DNA of 63,042 nucleotides from Desulfobulbaceae bacterium (GTDB taxonomy: Bacteria > Desulfobacterota > Desulfobulbia > Desulfobulbales > Desulfobulbaceae): contig JALSNC010000019.1 of assembly GCA_026987195.1 (NCBI GenBank), positions 1 to 63,042 on the forward strand, read 5' to 3'. A program made the translations under genes and the position numbers. The notes under the pieces were generated by a model. The model was not told the DNA's origin. It saw only the letters and a program-made list of their open reading frames with translations, and made no database searches. How positions within the stretch are numbered: the stretch's first letter is position 1; each line of letters begins with the position of its first letter. Below are positions 59,825 to 63,042 of this stretch, one piece after another.

Positions 59825-61233
59825 GATCCGGCCCCTTCGGGGTTGGCTCTGTCCTGTTCCGCAAGCAGCTCCAGGAGCTGGTCACCTACCCGGACGATGT
59901 TGCCCGCGCCCAGGGTCAGCAGCAGGTCGCCCGGACGCAGGATCTCCAGCAGTTCGCCCGGCAGTTCCTCCAGGGCCGGCACCAGGGAGACGTGCCGCTG
60001 GCCGTGCCGCCGGATCGCATCAAGCAGGACCTGGCTGCTGACCCCGTCGATGGGCGCCTCGCTGGCGGCATAGATCTCGGTGAGCACCAGGACGTCGGCC
60101 CGGTGGAAGGCGATGGCGAATTCGTCGAACAGGGCACGGGTCCGGGTGTAGCGGTGGGGCTGAAAGGCGACCACCAGGCGGCGGTCCGGCCAGCCCTCGC
60201 GGATGGCGTCCAGGGTGACCCTGATCTCGGTGGGATGATGACCGTAGTCATCCACCACCAGGATACCGGCCCGCTCGCCCTTGACCTGCAGGCGCCGCTG
60301 TACGCCACCGAACCGTTCCAGGGCCCCGGCAATGACCGGGAAGTCGATCTCCAGCTCAAGGCCGACCGCCACCGCGGCCAGGCTGTTGTAGATGATATGG
60401 CGGCCCGGCCTGTTCAGCCTGATCCGCCCCAGCTCTCCATCACGGCCGCGGACCGTGAACTCGCTGCCGCCGCCGGCCGTGGTGATACGTGTCGCCTGCA
60501 GATCGGCCTGTTCGGTGAGACCATAGGTGATGATCCGCCTCCGGATCCCGGGCAGGAGCCGGGCGATATTGGCATTGTCGAAGCAGAGGATGGCGGCGCC
60601 GTAAAAGGGCAGCCGGTCGATGAACCGGAGGAACATCTCCCTGATATGGTCCAGATCACGGTAGTAGTCCAGGTGTTCGCGATCGATATTGGTCACCACC
60701 TCGATGACCGGCGACAGCTTGAGGAACGAACCGTCGCTCTCATCGGCCTCGGCCACAAGGAACTCCCCCTCGCCGAGCCGCGCATTGTTGCCGCCCAGGC
60801 TGTCCACCTTGCCGCCCACCACCACGGTGGGGTCCATACCTGCCTCGGCCAGCACCGCCGCCACCATGGAGGTGGTGGAGGTCTTGCCGTGACTGCCGGC
60901 AATGGCGATACCATATTTCTTGAGACGCATAAGTTCGGCCAGCATCTCGGCCCGCTGGATCACCGGCACGTGACCGGCCATGGCCGCGGCCACCTCGGGA
61001 TTGTCGGCCGGAATGGCGGACGATGTCACCACCACGTCGGCACCCTCCACCCACTGCGCCGCGTGCCCCTGGTGCACCACCGCGCCCAGGGCCTCGAGAT
61101 GTCGGGTGATGTCGGAGCGGTTCAGGTCCGAGCCCGTGACCCGGTAGCCCAGATTGAGCAGCAGCTCGGCGATGCCGGACATACCGATACCGCCGATGCC
61201 GACAAAATGTATCTGCTTGGTCTTGTTATACAT
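59821..61233 (-). CDS. murC: UDP-N-acetylmuramate-L-alanine ligase
   Basis: 470 residues. N-terminal [20 protein letters not shown] loop [11 protein letters not shown], the central [10 protein letters not shown] and [10 protein letters not shown], and the C-terminal [10 protein letters not shown]. It adds L-Ala to UDP-MurNAc. In the usual order murG-murC-murB. Confidence 0.97.
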   Translation of the reverse strand: MYNKTKQIHFVGIGGIGMSGIAELLLNLGYRVTGSDLNRSDITRHLEALGAVVHQGHAAQWVEGADVVVTSSAIPADNPEVAAAMAGHVPVIQRAEMLAELMRLKKYGIAIAGSHGKTSTTSMVAAVLAEAGMDPTVVVGGKVDSLGGNNARLGEGEFLVAEADESDGSFLKLSPVIEVVTNIDREHLDYYRDLDHIREMFLRFIDRLPFYGAAILCFDNANIARLLPGIRRRIITYGLTEQADLQATRITTAGGGSEFTVRGRDGELGRIRLNRPGRHIIYNSLAAVAVGLELEIDFPVIAGALERFGGVQRRLQVKGERAGILVVDDYGHHPTEIRVTLDAIREGWPDRRLVVAFQPHRYTRTRALFDEFAIAFHRADVLVLTEIYAASEAPIDGVSSQVLLDAIRRHGQRHVSLVPALEELPGELLEILRPGDLLLTLGAGNIVRVGDQLLELLAEQDRANPEGAGS

Positions 61234-61257
61234 TACGTGGTTTCACTGGAAGTGCCG

Positions 61258-62349
61258 TCACCGTCCGCGGGTCTGCACCAGCTCCAGGCACTGGTCGATG
61301 ATCCGCTCCGTTGCCTCCGGCCTGGCCAGGGTGCGCATCCTGCTCCCCATGACCTGAAGATTCTGATCATTATACAGGAGAGTCGTTATCTCTTCAGCCA
61401 GAATATTCCCATTGAGTAAAGATTCCTGCAACAGGACTGCTCCGCCGCCCTCCGCGTACCAGCGACCATTACGTTCCTGGTGGTTGTCGGCGGCATGGGG
61501 ATAGGGAATCAGCAGGACCGGCAGCCCCATCACCGCCAGCTCGGCCAGGGTGGTGGCTCCGGCCCTGGAGACCACCAGGTCGGCCTGCAGGTAGACCGAG
61601 GCCATGTCCCTGAAGAAATCCGCTGTCTCCGCCTGCAGCTCCAGCTTTGCATAGGCCCGGCGGACCATGTCCAGATCCCGGCGGCCGGTCTGGTGGATGA
61701 CCCGGAGTCTGCCACCGTCTGCCACCATCCGCTCCACCGCCGCCACGACCAGGCTGTTGACCATGTGTGCCCCCTGGCTGCCGCCCAGGACCAGGAGGGT
61801 CGGCGGCCTGTCCGACGGTCGCGGCCGCCGCCGGTCGGCCGCGGCCAGGATCTCCCCCCGGACCGGATTACCGGTCAGCCTGGTGCGCGCCCCGGGAAAG
61901 GATGGCCCGCATGGCAGGGAGATGAAGATCCGGTCCGCGATCCGGCCGGCCAGCCGGTTGGCCAGACCGGGCACCGAATTCTGCTCGTGGATGCAGACCT
62001 GGGTCCCGCGGAGTTTCGCCGCCAGCAGGACCGGGCCGGTGACATAGCCGCCCACCCCCAGCACCAGGTCCGGCCGGAACCGGCCCAGGATACGCGCGGC
62101 CTGGAAGACCGCCAGGGGCAACTGCGCCAGGGCCCGCAGACGGGCGAACGTCCCCATCCCCTTGAGACCGGAACTCCTGATGACGGCCTGACGAAACCCC
62201 AGGCCCTCGAGACCGATCCTGTCCACCTGCCGGCTGGTGCCGATGAACAGAATCGTGGTTCCCGGCAGCCGGTCCCGCATGCCACAGGCAACGGCGATAC
62301 CGGGAAACAGGTGCCCGCCCGTACCGCCGCCGGTGACGACTAGGCGCAC
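61258..62349 (-). CDS. murG: UDP-GlcNAc:lipid I N-acetylglucosaminyltransferase
   Basis: 363 residues, GT28 family. VVTGGGTGGHLFPGIAV at the N terminus, VLGVGGYVTGPVLLAA, LVLGGSQGAHMVNS, and donor site VSRAGATTLAELAVMGLPVLLIP. It makes lipid II at the inner face of the membrane. GTG start with GGTGGGGG upstream, overlapping the preceding small gene by 10 bases. Confidence 0.97.
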   Translation of the reverse strand: MRLVVTGGGTGGHLFPGIAVACGMRDRLPGTTILFIGTSRQVDRIGLEGLGFRQAVIRSSGLKGMGTFARLRALAQLPLAVFQAARILGRFRPDLVLGVGGYVTGPVLLAAKLRGTQVCIHEQNSVPGLANRLAGRIADRIFISLPCGPSFPGARTRLTGNPVRGEILAAADRRRPRPSDRPPTLLVLGGSQGAHMVNSLVVAAVERMVADGGRLRVIHQTGRRDLDMVRRAYAKLELQAETADFFRDMASVYLQADLVVSRAGATTLAELAVMGLPVLLIPYPHAADNHQERNGRWYAEGGGAVLLQESLLNGNILAEEITTLLYNDQNLQVMGSRMRTLARPEATERIIDQCLELVQTRGR

Positions 62350-62561
62350 AGGACCCCCACCAGCATGGGACAGGATTCACTGGCCACGGCCGCGCGGATC
62401 CGCTGCTGCTGCCTGATGAACTCGTCCAGGGCCGACATGGCCTCGGCAAAGCAGTCCGGACAGTAGCCGTGCGTTACCCGTTCATCGGCCGGCAGCGCAT
62501 TTGTCATGGACCAGGAGTCGCCGTTTTCCACCCGGTGACAGACACAACACACCTTGGTCAT
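62340..62561 (-). CDS. Small four-cysteine (zinc-ribbon-like) protein between murD and murG
   Basis: 73 residues from ATG 62561. Two CxxC pairs, VCCVCHRVE and GYCPDCFAEAM, about 34 residues apart, suggest a zinc ribbon; a charged helix (LDEFIRQQQRIRAA) follows. The ATG overlaps the murD stop (ATGA), and the 3' end overlaps murG by 10 bases, so it is translated within the division operon and unlikely to be chance. This is where ftsW usually sits; no ftsW is in the visible gap. Function unknown. Confidence 0.75.
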   Translation of the reverse strand: MTKVCCVCHRVENGDSWSMTNALPADERVTHGYCPDCFAEAMSALDEFIRQQQRIRAAVASESCPMLVGVLCA

Positions 62562-63042
62562 CGTTCTTCTCCGCAAGCGGCCCGCCCGGCCACCGGATTC
62601 TCCGGCACGGCCCTGCCAGCCAGCAGTTCCCGCACGAGCCGGGTGAAGACCCGGCCCCGCTGTTCGTAACTGTCAAACATATCGAAACTGGCGCAGGCCG
62701 GAGCCAGGAGCACGGTATCGCCCTCCTTTGCACCGGCCGCGGCCGCCCGGACCGCCGCAGCCATGTCGGCGGCATGGACCACCGGCACCAGGTCGCCCAG
62801 GGCCTGCTCCATGATCCCGGCCGCCTCGCCCATCAGGACCAGCAACCGTACCCTGGCCGCGACAGGATCGCGCAGCAGGCGGAAGTCACCCCCCTTGTCC
62901 CGGCCGCCGGCGATCAGCACCACCGGTGTATCGCAGCTCGCAAGGGCCGCGGCCACAGCCCCCACGTTGGTGGCCTTGGAATCGTTGATCCAGGTGACAC
63001 CATCAGCACTGCCGACCCTGGTCATCCGGTGCTCCGGTGGCC
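62558..63042 (-). CDS. murD: UDP-N-acetylmuramoylalanine-D-glutamate ligase (partial, C-terminal part)
   Basis: The last ~160 residues of MurD; the gene starts beyond the window edge. PPEHR, WINDSKATNVGA, LIAGGRDKGGDF and LLAPACASFDMFDSYEQRG with FTRLV are the MurD C-terminal signatures. It adds D-Glu to UDP-MurNAc-L-Ala. It is first in the visible part of the dcw run. Confidence 0.96.
   Translation of the reverse strand, partial: PPEHRMTRVGSADGVTWINDSKATNVGAVAAALASCDTPVVLIAGGRDKGGDFRLLRDPVAARVRLLVLMGEAAGIMEQALGDLVPVVHAADMAAAVRAAAAGAKEGDTVLLAPACASFDMFDSYEQRGRVFTRLVRELLAGRAVPENPVAGRAACGEER

Overview
The window looks like chromosomal DNA of a GC-rich, Gram-negative, anaerobic Desulfobacterota, most like Desulfobulbales. 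This is inferred from a single-chain pyruvate:ferredoxin oxidoreductase, several outer-membrane proteins, RND and TolC systems, and gene content typical of sulfate-reducer relatives. No rRNA, tRNA, CRISPR array or transposase gene was seen. About 40 protein genes are supported.

Layout. 1-7.4 kb: end of a receiver-domain protein, an outer-membrane beta-barrel, a ubiB/phasin-like pair, a lone RapZ C-terminal domain, and a CLC channel overlapping a dGTPase. 7.9-22.7 kb: small EF-hand protein, a PabB-PabC fusion, a CBS/ACT protein, PFOR, an omptin protease, an alpha/beta-hydrolase with a cysteine at its nucleophile elbow beside a GMC oxidoreductase, and a HEXXH peptidase. 22.9-28.4 kb: the most unusual locus. 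It has an Alg44-like PilZ-HlyD protein translationally coupled to an Alg8-like glycosyltransferase that is fused to a periplasmic beta-helix domain, and a convergent TolC-like protein. Together they suggest a compact c-di-GMP-controlled exopolysaccharide machine. 28.8-37.3 kb: YkgJ cysteine-cluster protein, PHP phosphatase, HEAT-receiver protein, and CrcB/DUF190/CoA-disulfide-reductase-rhodanese. 37.4-50.7 kb: a giant AsmA-like protein, a three-gene RND efflux operon whose TolC is fused to a substrate-binding domain, a CAP lipoprotein, and FetAB. 50.8-63.0 kb: a division and cell-wall (dcw) run, all on the minus strand: murD - small Cys protein - murG - murC - murB - ftsQ - ftsA - ftsZ, followed by a radical SAM protein, a histidine kinase and a glycosyltransferase.

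The intergenic regions are packed with small non-coding repeats. Most belong to one modular superfamily with GTAA...TTAC ends and 8-bp target duplications. They are built from a 50-bp 'arm' and a palindromic 'hairpin' that occur alone, together, or nested. The signature matches IS66-type transposition, so these are read as IS66-dependent MITEs. A second family of 187 bp occurs twice, with its own inverted ends and 6-7 bp duplications. Many insertions sit exactly at gene 3' ends and supply or abut the stop codon.

Start codons were chosen from Shine-Dalgarno context where possible; doubtful ones are marked.
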